NCBI RefSeq assembly: GCF_900747795.2
Contig: NC_041402.2
Coordinates: forward strand, 181,137,875 to 181,201,874
Length of the DNA stretch: 64,000 bases
Direction of reading: 5' to 3'
From: Erpetoichthys calabaricus
Lineage: Eukaryota > Chordata > Cladistia > Polypteriformes > Polypteridae
In this document: in pieces, positions 1 to 11,600 of the stretch
How positions within the stretch are numbered: position 1 is the first letter of the stretch
How the letters are laid out: every line of letters begins with the position of its first letter
Notes under the pieces: model-generated
The model's input: the letters and a program-made list of their open reading frames with translations, nothing else
Database searches by the model: none
What the model was told of the DNA's origin: nothing
Translations under genes and position numbers: made by a program

Positions 1-168
1 TAAACGTCTACGCGTGGAAGTGTGTGTCTGGCCTGGAAGTGAGAGGTGGAGTCGGGGTAAGGGCTCCACCTCCGAGGAAACAGAAAACTCGCTTAGCTGC
101 TAATAACACAAGCAAGGCGAGCACATCAACAAAATAAAACTTCTGAAGAAAGACAGTCGGTTAGCCAC

Positions 169-933
169 TGTTGTGATGTGAGATTTTGCATACAAGTTGA
201 TAAATATTTTGTATGTCTTTATTTGTAACTTAGGCAAAGCAATGTAATATTACTGTTACATTAGTGAAAAGCATCCATGTTTACAACCTAACCATGTATG
301 GCAGGATCTGGGGAAAGTGCCTTAAACAAGTTTGACTGATGTTTCTCTGAAGTCTCTCAAGCCTTTAAGTACAATGACATCCTATTGGCTCTAGGGGTTG
401 GACAGAACATCTATAAATTTGCTCACTCACTCTCTCTCTGTCTCTCTTACCAACTGATGAAGGAGCAGCTCACACACACCATGAACTGAAAAGGACAACA
501 CAATGAAGAGCACAGCTCGGCAGCCATATTGAGACAGGCATGCGGCCTGTTCTGAAGAAAGCTGACCACCAATGATGACTTAACTAGAGACATTTTAAGT
601 AACTAACAAGTCTGTGTGCCGTCTGAAACTACACATCACCATTTATCAGGTTGTATGGTTGCCAATATTCAAATGTACTTTGCATATTGTTATTATTTAT
701 GAATATTACCAATAATACATTGTTTAAATTGTAACTTAACTCCTGTTTGTCTTTTACTACACCTAAATGCCTGAGGTTATAGAAGTAGAAGGGAAGGTGG
801 GCAGAGGTTATATACTATAATACCTTATAAACAGTGGTAAGTCTGTGATATCTGAAGCATTCTGACAAAGGCTACACATTAATAATACAATAGGGGAAAG
901 TAGAGTAAAATATTACTCTACCAAGACAAAACA
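169..933. mobile_element. Solo long terminal repeat (LTR) of an endogenous retrovirus-like element
   Basis: A 765-base block beginning TGTTGTGATG and ending ACAAAACA, flanked on both sides by the 5-base target duplication GCCAC (164-168 and 934-938). TG...CA ends and a 5-base duplication are typical of LTR elements. A TATA-like CTATAAATT near 410 lies inside. No internal coding region is present, so it is most likely a solo LTR left by recombination. The intact duplication suggests moderate age. Family not identified. Confidence 0.7.
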
Positions 934-1199
934 GCCACTAATGCACAAGTGATGCGAGCACATCAACAAAACGAAACCTCCTAGGAGAGATGCCCAGAGT
1001 TGTTCCTTTCAATTACCTGACATTTCTACATTTCAATTTTTTTTCTGATGATTTCCATAGTTTCTAGGACTCCAGGCTTTTTACACCATGGGCCTACACA
1101 GCTAGTAAAAATATAATCATTGTCTTGCAGTTTGCTCCTCAAATATCCATCCCTATCTCTGAGTATACGAGAAAGTCGAGAGGAGACCACTCCCAATCT

Positions 1200-2229
1200 T
1201 TTTTTTTTTTTTTTTTTTTTTTACAAATGGTGTGATATTTGCTTCCAAAACTTGCTGGTACTGTATTGATTTAAAGCCACTCTTCCCTCTACCAATGACA
1301 TGTTCTGTGTGCCAGTGGCTGCAATACAAGCCCAAAGCTGATTGATCCACCGCCATGCTTAATTGTTGGAGACTTGTTCTTTTCCTGGAATTCGGCCCCC
1401 TTTTTTCTCCAAACATACCTTTGCACATTGTGGCCAAAAAGTTCTACTGTGACTTCGTTAGTCCACAGGACTTGGTGTTGACTTGCAAACTTCAGGTGGT
1501 GAATTTTGTGGCTAGGACAAGGGAAGGGTTTTCTTCTGCTAACTCTACCATGATAGTCATATTTGTTCAGGTGCACAGCATAGCAGCACACCACCACTCC
1601 AGAGTCTGCTATATCATCCTGAAGGTCTTTTGCTGACAAATGTGGTTTTTAAGTTGCTTTTCTAGCAATCTAATGAGCAATTCTTTCAGAAACTCTTCTT
1701 GGTCTTCCAGACCTCAACTTGACCTCCACCATTACTTGTTATTTCTTAATAACATTATGAACTGAGAAAACAGTAGCCTGAAAACACATTGCTATCTTCT
1801 TGTCGCCTTCTCCTGCTTTGTGTCAATTTTTTTATTTTCCAGAGTGCCAGACAGCTGTTCAGAGGAGCCCGTGGCTGCTAATTATTGGGACAAGGTGTGA
1901 GGAGTCTGAGAATTTATACAGCTGTGCAAATTGCATCACCTGGGGTTTACTAACGATGACCATGATCAAGCCAGAGCCCTGACGAGCTAATGAAGATCTG
2001 AGACCACCTTGGGGAAAAGTTATCAGAGACCTGAAATATCTTGGGGTGCCCAAACTTTTGCTTGGTGCTTCTTTTACAAAATAAACACAATACACAAATC
2101 CTGCATAAAATATTAAAGAAATATGTCACCTTGAACTTCATGTCTTTTGATGATCAGTTCATCTTCTGCTCACTTAACTACTCACAGTAACATTTTAAGC
2201 AAGGGGGCCCAAACTTTTGCATGCCACTC
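1200..2229 (-). mobile_element. Tc1-like DNA transposon relic, truncated at one end
   Basis: The minus strand encodes parts of a Tc1 transposase: VLWTNEVTVELFGHNVQRYV and HGGGSISFG, the DDE-domain motifs, then a frame-shifted QYQQVLEANI stretch. The terminal inverted-repeat end is on the right; it holds two direct repeats of a CCCAAACTTTTGC word (near 2049 and 2207), the IR/DR layout of the Sleeping Beauty-like Tc1 group. The left end is cut off at a T-tract (1200-1222). Several frame breaks; inactive. Confidence 0.85.
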
Positions 2230-2558
2230 TAATTATCATGCTAGCACATTTTGATGAATGTAGAACAGGAGAATGGTGGCCTACTTGAGACTGACCTGCT
2301 GATCTGTGAAGCCCACTAGTGTGAAAACCTGCAGCCACAGAGGGCACCCAGGAGTGAACTTGAGAGCCACCGCTGTGAGACACGCTGGACCTTCTCAGCA
2401 TGCGCATCTTCTTCACTGAGGGATACTAAGGATCTACTGGTCAGGGTGGTGGACCTCACTGGGAGGTTACCTAAAGAGGGGGTCTGGCCTCTGGTCACTT
2501 CCAAAGAGTGGACATAGTGATGAGGGCCAAATATTTAATGCAGTTCACACATTTACAG

Positions 2559-2660
2559 CAGTGGCTTCCAACTCCAGTCCTGGGGGCCCCATTGCTGCAA
2601 TTTTATTTTGCCAGGCAGTTTCCCAATTAGTTATTTTAACCTCTACTTTGATTTTATTGT
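2559..2660 (+). mobile_element. Left end of a hAT-type miniature element
   Basis: Begins CAGTGGCTTCCAACTCCAGT, the terminus shared by the hAT-like miniature elements elsewhere in the window, then diverges. The preceding octamer ATTTACAG may be half of a target duplication. The right end was not found. Confidence 0.4.
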
Positions 2661-3879
2661 GTAATTAGCTAGTCTTTACTGCTGTTTTCTAAATGTTGAA
2701 TAGTAGTGTGAGATTTACATCCAGAATTGTTCCATACTTTCCAGTTCTTAAATCTCTGCCGTCCCATTCCTGTGAACTCTGCCAGAGTAAGACATTTGAC
2801 CAAGAGCATCCCAGGAGCAGAGGAGATTTTCAAAATTCTCAAAAGGCATTGATAAAGCACATCCGGTAAGAATTCTTGGTGGAAATTAAAGGAGGAATTT
2901 GGAGTTTTTCCAATTTAAAGTTATTTCTTCAAAAACATGGTATATATACATTTGAAATTGTGTCTCAAAATAAAGTTTTTTAAAAAAAAAAAAAAATTTA
3001 AATAAATATATTTCTCCCACTGGAGATTTAAAAAGGAGACTCTGGAGTACCACTGGAAAATAAAAGTGTAAAACACTTACTGAAGACCATTGCTGATTAT
3101 TGATCCATGCCTTATGATTACTCACATGTACACATTATAAAATAGTTTATACACATTGTTTCTGAACAAAAACAAAAATTATGATATTCAACCATTTCAA
3201 AAGAATACCAGCTGTGCCCAGCGCCTCAGCATCCATCTCGTTCCGCAATAGTCTAACAACCCTCTTGGTGTGGTTTCCTCTCAAAAAACAAAATCACAGT
3301 AAACTGTTGGTGCCGTGTGGTTAGTTTTGTTTTGATTAGTTACTATTGTATTTGTGTGATAACTCACAGAGCTGAATAGAAAATGCAAAAAGTAGTACTA
3401 CAAGCATGAAATATAACAACTTTCACATCCCTTTGGATGACATAAACATGGAAGGCATATTTTCTTGTATTCAAACATTTGTTGCTTCATCTGCAAATCT
3501 GGCTGAATCTCACATTATTGGTGTTTTTTGTTCAAAAATGGCATACATAAACTATTCTACAACGTGTGTGTAATCAAAAGACGCAAACCAATGCGGAAAG
3601 AGTCTTGGACGTATTCAGTAAGTTGAGCTTGTATTCTCTGGTGGTGCATCATGCCAGCATGGGCAAGATATTTTTTTAAATTCACAGAAATTCAAAATTT
3701 CACATCGCAGATGCATATATACCATGTATGTGAAGAAATAACTAAACTTGAAAAATACCAAACTTATACTTTAAGAGGAATTGCATTTAGGACCTAAGCC
3801 AGAAAGCACTACTTCACTTAAAGAGTTGAGAAAACAAACTACTGAGACACATCATGGAAGTAGAAGCCTTCTCCACCTA

Positions 3880-4062
3880 CTGAGCGGAGTGGTGGCTCTG
3901 AGGCTAGAGATCTACACTGGCAATTAGAAGGTTGCTGGTTCGAATCCCGTAAATGCCAATAGGGACTCTGCTCTGTTAGGCCCTTAACTTGCAATTGCTG
4001 AGTGCTTTGAATAGTGAGAAAAGTGCTTTATAAATGTAAAGAATTATTATTATAATTTCTCA
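3880..4062 (+). mobile_element. tRNA-derived SINE (family A)
   Basis: A box-like GTGGTGGCTCTGAGGCTAGA and B box GGTTCGAATCC, 40-50 bases apart, followed by a CCCTTAACTTGCAATTGCT body and a tail ending in ATT repeats. Other copies are at 25515-25865, 42960-43330 and 47810-48140. Confidence 0.75.
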
Positions 4063-4524
4063 GCCTGCAAGAAGTACCTGGATGAGACATCGAGACAAAT
4101 TAACAACTACAGCCTGATGGGCTGAATGTCCTATGAAGATTACTCTCTTAATTGTATCTTAATAAAGAACAGAACATTGAATGATGAAAGGCATGACACT
4201 AGAAATTGCAAGTGTTTGCTAAATTTGTATTAGACTATGTAGTAACCTTTTATATGTGATATGGAGAGGGCTGAATGTTTGTACCTTACGTTTCATTCAG
4301 ATGTTCTGGTTATTTAAGGCTGTTACTCCATAATGACCACACCAGTGGGTCGACACTCAAATAGCGGCCGCCTTTCAACATTCAGTGTTGTTTGCCCCCC
4401 ATGTCTAGTCCCCTGAATATTCATAGGATACAATTAAGGATGTAATCTCCACAGAAAAATAGACAAACTGGGAAAAATCACAATTGAGGAAAGAACTTAC
4501 AACTTAGAGTACAAAGTACACACC

Positions 4525-4625
4525 TTTCTAAAGTATCCTATAAACGTAAATAACACACTGCTGTATTTTTTTTTTGAATGCAGACTAAGAGAAGAAAAAA
4601 ATGTAATTAAACACAGAGATTAATT
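4525..4625 (+). mobile_element. Internal fragment of the hAT-type miniature element family
   Basis: Matches the inner right half of the complete copy at 32857-33479 (words such as CTGAATGCAG...AATAAGAGAAGA and TTAATTAAA). Neither end is present. Confidence 0.45.
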
Positions 4626-5125
4626 AAATGTAATATGAAAGAGGAGACAAAAACACACAACCACAGAGGCCTGCCAGGAATGGGACCGGAAACCTTATGC
4701 ACACTTTTAGACAACTGGCTTTTCATTACAGGTGCAAACACAGAAGAACTGGATATGGGCAAAGTCACAGTAACCAAATCACAGGGGGTCAGGGGAGGTA
4801 TGGTCACCCCACATCGGTTCATGTGGATAACGTGTCATGTCAAGGGGCAGCACTAATGGCTCTGGTGCATCACACTTTTTACAGTAGGACCACTTTCTGC
4901 TTTGCCTGCACGGATGCCAAAATCGGTTGGATGGGTTAAAATGGGGAGGACACTGCAAAGTTGAAGACAAAGAGGGAACTGCACTAAAGGAGACCCATGG
5001 CAACAAAGCCTTCACAAATGAAGGTCAAGAGCTTCTTTATACGCCATCCAAATCAACAACAGATGCCACGCAGATAGACACACGTGCTTCTTTTACTATA
5101 ATACACTTTAATCACTTAAAGAACT

Positions 5126-5135
5126 TTTATTTATT
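5126..5135 (-). terminator. ARCN1: ARCN1 polyadenylation signals
   Basis: Two overlapping AATAAA hexamers on the minus strand (TTTATT on plus at 5126-5131 and 5130-5135), about 490 bases past the ARCN1 stop codon. They are the first good signals downstream, so the 3' UTR probably runs 5623 to about 5110. It contains a pyrimidine/purine tract near 5580-5600. Confidence 0.6.
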
Positions 5136-5623
5136 CATCTTTACACTGGAATGTCATGTCATCCTCTAACAATTTGTACAGGAAGCTGATCTCCCACGAA
5201 AAGAAAATCCTAAAAATGTCCCCAACTCACCAGGGGTCAAAACATGCAGCCACCCAGACCAGAGGTGCGAGGGGGTTGCCAAGAAGGGATATGGGGGAAG
5301 AACACTAACTCCTCAGACTCGGTCTTGTCCTCCTGGCAGGAGCCACTGGGAGGAGGCATCAGACAGAAGAAGGGCCTCTGAATTGCTGAGGGCCATGTCT
5401 CCTCCCACTCAACAAAAGCAGCACTCAGCAATCCATGAGGGTCTCATCCACTTCCGTGAAACCAAAGCTCTCCCGAAAGGGGGGGAAAAAAAAAATACCA
5501 CACCAGGAGGTCCCTGGTCCAGTCCAGTACTGGCTGCTTACAAATGTGTCCACCGAGACAGAGATAGTCAGCTGCTTCATTTTTTTCTTTTCTTTTTTTT
5601 TCAAATTTTTGGTCTCTTTGTGT

Positions 5624-8600
5624 TTACAGTATTTCATATTTCTCCACCATAAATGAAGTCTCTGTAGAAAATTTCACTGCATCATTTGAGTCGACAAGAG
5701 TCACTTTGGAGACCTGCAATTAAGAGACAAGATATTAAAATACAAATAAGAATCGGGAGCCTGCAGACACAAACTAATTCAACAAGATTACTGTGTATAA
5801 AAGAAACTCACTTTAAACCACCAGAACGGACATAAAGTGTGCTGAATATGTTACTGAGACCAACACTGCACGCCATTTTTATAGACTTGGCTGAGTTAAT
5901 ATTTAAGATGTCAGGTACTTCTTCTCACTCTTCTGCTAGTTATCACTGTTGAGGCTTTTCTTTCACCAAATATGCACTTTGCACTTTTTACACCTGAAGT
6001 TGCTGTTATGTCCGCACTTGCCCAAGTCCATCCTCGGTTACAAACTACTGATGTCCCATCATAGCGCGGGTGCCTACACCTGCAGGCATTGCAGCATCAA
6101 AATCTACTTCTAGTCATCCTGGTTTTTTTTTTTTTTAAGCTAAAAATATGAAAAACAAAAACACTAAGCCTGCAAATGTCTCCTATTTGCTGTGGCTTAC
6201 AATTCAAAAGTCCCTCAGCTTTAATTTTATGAGACTAGACTCTCTTCAGCAACTCTGTTCTGCTCATGGTGTGGTTCAGGATTAAGACAGAAGGTCACAC
6301 ATGACTGTTCTAATGTCTCACTGTACAGCCCTATTTCTCAAAGAACAGAAAAATTTAATTTGAATGGGACCTGAACTTTGGAGCCCTGTGAAGTGCCCTT
6401 CTGGGTCCCACCACTTCATGCAAGATTACGTAGATGAGGGTATGCAAGTGATGGCACACAGCAGGATTGTCTTAAGTGGCTATCCGATTTTGAACTAAAT
6501 ACATGCTAACCTGTTATTTTACTGGACTGTGTGATCCAAGGAGTCAAAATTGGTTCATGGAAGAAGACAATGGCTGTCGGGTTTTGTTCCGGATTCTTTC
6601 TAAATTAGTAGCCACATGAAATGGCTGACAAAACACACACACACTATGAAAGCCATTTTAGAGGGTGGCACAGGGAAACTTTCAATTGATGTTCAATGCA
6701 CGAACAAACACATTACAAAATACATTTAATGATGAAATGTATTGTACAGGATATGCAATTAATGATGGTAATCAATATTCATTTTAGGTTTTGAAGAAAT
6801 CATGAAGGTGGTGTCCACTTCTCTGTACATATTCTGACAGCCTGTTGTGGAATTCTGCATTGCACAACATAACACGTCAAGAGGAATTCCAGCGATTTCC
6901 TCTTCAATCCTCCTTTTTACTTCAGCAATGGTTGCATGACGTGTCTGCGTTACATTTTGCTTTTATGATGTCCCCACAGAGAAAAAGAGAAAAAAAAAAA
7001 AAAAAAATCACAAACAGTGAGATCTGGGGATCTCTGAGGCCATGGAATGTCATCGTTGCATGAAATAACGCGACTTCCAAACAATAGTTGAATAGCTGCC
7101 ATCGATTGTCTGGGAGTATGCGAAGCAGCTCCATCTGTGGAATGCTTTTTTAAGCCTCCTCTTTTCTTCGAAATTACACACCCATGTTGAGCAGATGGGA
7201 CACGATCATGATGTCCCAACTAGTAATGACGCCGAAATTCCCTTTCCACAGCAGTCATGCGATCTTCATTCTTATAAAAGGCTTTCACAGCGAATGCTCA
7301 TTGCGCACTACTCCACTGCTCCATTATAACTAATGGCAAGGGGTTCTAAAAGAGGTTGCATTGGTTCCAAACAACTGCCGACACCCCAGGGTCTCCAACG
7401 CCTAGTTCCAAAATTTCAGTTTCCCTGCACCACCCTGTACAATGTAATGACTGATGACATGCACTCAATACGATATGAACATAAACAGTATGAGAACACA
7501 TGTCTGATCAGAAAGCACATTTGGTTAAGATGTTGTTTTTACACCACAGGAGAATTAGATTCTTCACCACCTACTTGCTATGATGATATGAGCATTAAAA
7601 CTTCCAGAGGTCTAGCTATAGATATATATTGTATGATGGTACTGCTTATGTAATGCAACACTACTGGTATACAAATTTGTTTTCACATTTTTCAGGTCAG
7701 GAAGTCAGATGTTTCAAAGCAGTTACACTCACTAATCAATTGGGCCAGTGAGTGGCAAGGAGTTGCATTTTGATTAGCACATGCAAACAAGAATTTCACT
7801 GTACAGGTGACAACAAGGTCTCTATGAGTATCAATGCTAATGGAATATACTACTGTACATTGCCTTGATTTTAACCGGTTCATTTTTTTCTGTAACCAGC
7901 TACCAAACTGATGACCAGGCTAAATTGTATCCCCATTTGTACCAGTGTTTTTAATATCTGTCACTGTAAATGTCTCAATAAAATGGTTGAAAAGAAAGTG
8001 AATGTCTGTATCTGATGTGGTCTGCAAAGCATTTGGATGATGGGCATCAAAAACAAGAAAAATCAGCTTTAGAAATGGCAGAATGAGAACATTAATTACC
8101 CAAAGAACCAAATAATGGGGTACAATTACAGCTAAGAGACTGGTTGGAGTGAAACTGGTGGCTCTCCAGGACTGTTTGCACCCCCAGAGTTAGCTGGACA
8201 TCTATTGGTTTGCTTTGTATCTCACTGTTTGGCTGCTGGATTTTGAAGGAAAAAAAAAAAAGTAAATTAAAATGAACACAAAATAAATCTATTGGCCACA
8301 TTAACTGGTGACTAATGAATAAAGTGCCTGTAACAAAAACCTGCAGCCACTGTGGACATCCAGCTGTGATCACTTCACTCTAACCTGCTACCAAAAATGT
8401 GGGATGTTCACGTGGCATTTAATCTTGTCCATACTCGGGGGTAGCGACCTGTTGATGCACAGGGTAAACTTCCCATACATGACATATAACAAGGGAACTC
8501 TGGTTCAATAATTGGCCTTTATTCAAAGAAACAAAGTTGCTGGCTCTTTGGTCTTACAGCTGAAGGGGACTGCATTGAAATAATGTTAAATTAACTCACA

Positions 8601-11600
8601 GTGTGGGGTCTGAACATTTCACTCATGCCTGTGAAAACTTTCACCTTCTGGGTCTCGTTTATTCTTCCCACATCCTAGAGAAATTGCGGTAGGTTAACTA
8701 AAGACTACAAAATGGCCCAGAGCGTTTAAGGGTGTGTGCATTAGATTAAACCAGAGTCTCAGTTTAGTGCCAGGCTAGGCTCTGGCCCCCAGTGACTCTG
8801 AATAGTAGCCAAATCTTTGTGAAGCTGGTGTGGATGGTTTCTGCAGAATTTTCTATATTTAGCACAGTCAACCCAAACCCCACTTGCTTTAATTCACAAT
8901 AAAGCAAAAGCCAAGGGTAAAATCTACATCTATCTAGGGTAGTGTACTGTGCTAATGAAGCTAATCATTTGTCAGCTGCTAGCTCAAAAGGCATGCCACC
9001 ACATTTTAACTGAATCTGGATGAACACTGTGTTGGTGGTGTTACTGTACTATATATACTGTATATTAATAGAAGCATTTTACAACAGCATTTTTTTTTTT
9101 TTTTTACGACCGTACTCTTAGCAACTGACAAAACTTGTTATCTTGAGGAATGCCACAAAGCACTCAGGCATGCTGAATTTTACTTAAATTTCATCTGGAC
9201 TGCACATGACAGCAAACTGTTACTTCACCTCTAAACAAATGAGTGTAGTTTTCATTCAGACTCGGACATTACTATAAATGAAAGATAAATTCAGGATATT
9301 GCCAATGCAGTGGTCAATTGGTTAGTTAGTTATTCAAGTCTACCAGATACCCACTCCCCCCACCCCCATTTTGGGTCCTCTTCTAAATTTAACAACTGCA
9401 GCTGCAGATGCTCCAATCCAGTCACCGTCAAACTACTAACTGCTGATGGCTTTGGTGGGTGCTGGTGTGTTGTGCAAAATGGCAGTGTGTCAGAAGATCA
9501 GGGCTTAGTTAGAAATTTTAACTCTTTAACAGTTTCAGTTAGAATGAGTAGTAATAAAAAGAAAATGAATACCACTATAGACAGTTTTGGTTCCTCTGCT
9601 TTAGTGTTTTTTTTTTTTTATTTTAAGTACATCTTTGCCACTATCCTTTCAGGCTGATTGACATTTTCATCTTCTGGTTTTACAAGTACATGAAAAGAAA
9701 TTTGCCGTAGGTCACCATAGTTCAAAGTTAAAAATTGCCAAAAACAAAGTGAGTACAGCAATATTAAGAACTTTTGCAACTTAAAAAAAAAAATAATGTT
9801 GCCAGACTTCACACGTCGTTTTAAGGTAACAAAGAAACATGATGGTCCGATTATAAATTTCAACTTTGTGTGTTTGAATGAACGAGATGTGGGTTTGGTT
9901 GGTTTCCTCCAGGCATTCTGCTATTCTGGGTATGCTAGGACCTGGAGATTCAAACTCAGCCCTGCCCTTGGTTTCTCTGCTTATTAAGTTCAAAATGAGT
10001 TCTTTTTTTGAAAATTCAAAAATTTTGCTTAAAAGTGCAGTGTAGTGCAAACAGGGTGTGGAAACAAGCTAATTACATGTTTGCTATGAGGGAAAAAAAA
10101 AAAGTCAGGAAAACACTAAAATCTGATTTAGCTCTCTTAATACCTATAGCAAACTACTCAATAATCAACCAAAAATGAGTTTTGTGGCTCAAATGAAATA
10201 CACACCAAATCTATCTGGAAAATTTAAATAATGACAAAATTCAGTATAGATGTTAATAAAAATATGAAATGAAAAAAAGAGTTAAAGTGTGTGTGGAGAG
10301 GGGGAACAAAAACAACACAGATGGCAGAATATATATATATATATATAATTATGGTGTGAATTACTATCAAATTCTGACAACTGCAGTATATTTTTGGACT
10401 TTAATATTGCTTAGCACGAGATATGTGGAGGACACAGACATAATAATTTAAAATGTGTTTAAAAAAAAAAAAAAAAAAAATCTCTAGTAACTGTCATTTT
10501 AGCTACTCTATATTTAAATATAGGTGTATAGTACATGCACAGTTCTGCTAATTAATTTCTCAACATATAAAAACACAATATGAGTGAAGGATTACTACTG
10601 TTAGAAAGTATTTGTCCCCTTATTTCTATTATTATTGTAAATTTTGGACACAGTGTCAAACATTCATATGTTTACAGGGTTGTTAATGCCATGTGTGTAG
10701 AGTACAATGACATTTTTACTTGCATGTGCTAATCAACATACAGCACATTACCACTCACCGGTGCCATGATTATCGAGTACAACAATCTCATCTTAGAACT
10801 TCTGTACTATATTCTTCACCTGAAAACTCTCAGATTATTTAAACTCAAATTTATATTTACAGCATACAAGTGAAGTTAGAAGTTTCCATATAGTTTGGGT
10901 GAAGTCTTTAAAACTCACTTTACGACCGTTCTACATATTTTAACACATCTTTTAAGACATCGACTTTGTGCAGGGCAAAAGTAATTTTTTTCCAACAATG
11001 TTCACAGGCAGATTATTTCATTTTTTACTATCTATTTCACAATTCCAATGGGTCAGTTAATATGCATGTTGTCAACTGTGCCTGTAAACAGCTTGGAAAA
11101 TTCCAGAAAATGATGTCAGGCATTTAGGTAATGTCACAGTGTACAAAGTTGTAGGTTAAATGCGAGCAATAAGTGTGCCTAATCCTTTTAAGGATACTGC
11201 TTAGACCCCGGTACAATTTAAGATGGTAAGATAAAAATCAATCCACTAGTGGGAGGAAGAGTGAAAATAAGCATTTTGACAGTTAAAAAGAGGTGCACCT
11301 GTGTGCATAATTCATTATTAACACACACATGTTGCATGTCAAAAAGCATGTTTCATTCTGAAAAGTACATACAAATAACATCATTCCAGTATTTATCGAA
11401 ACAATATGAATTTCTAATTATAACTTAAGATGTTTTTTTGACCATACCTCCAATTCCTATGTCCAATCTAGATATGCCCATCTCAACTGCCATCTGCCAT
11501 CGTTCATATCAGCATATGGATGTCTCTCTTCATTTGAGCTATGTGTATAGTGTTTCTCCCAACTTTGTTTATTATGGTACATATGTATCTCTGCATTTGT

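Noticed and set aside
3920-3960. tRNA gene suggested by a GGTTCGAATCC B box
   Set aside because: The B box belongs to a SINE with a long body and ATT tail; no cloverleaf or acceptor pairing.
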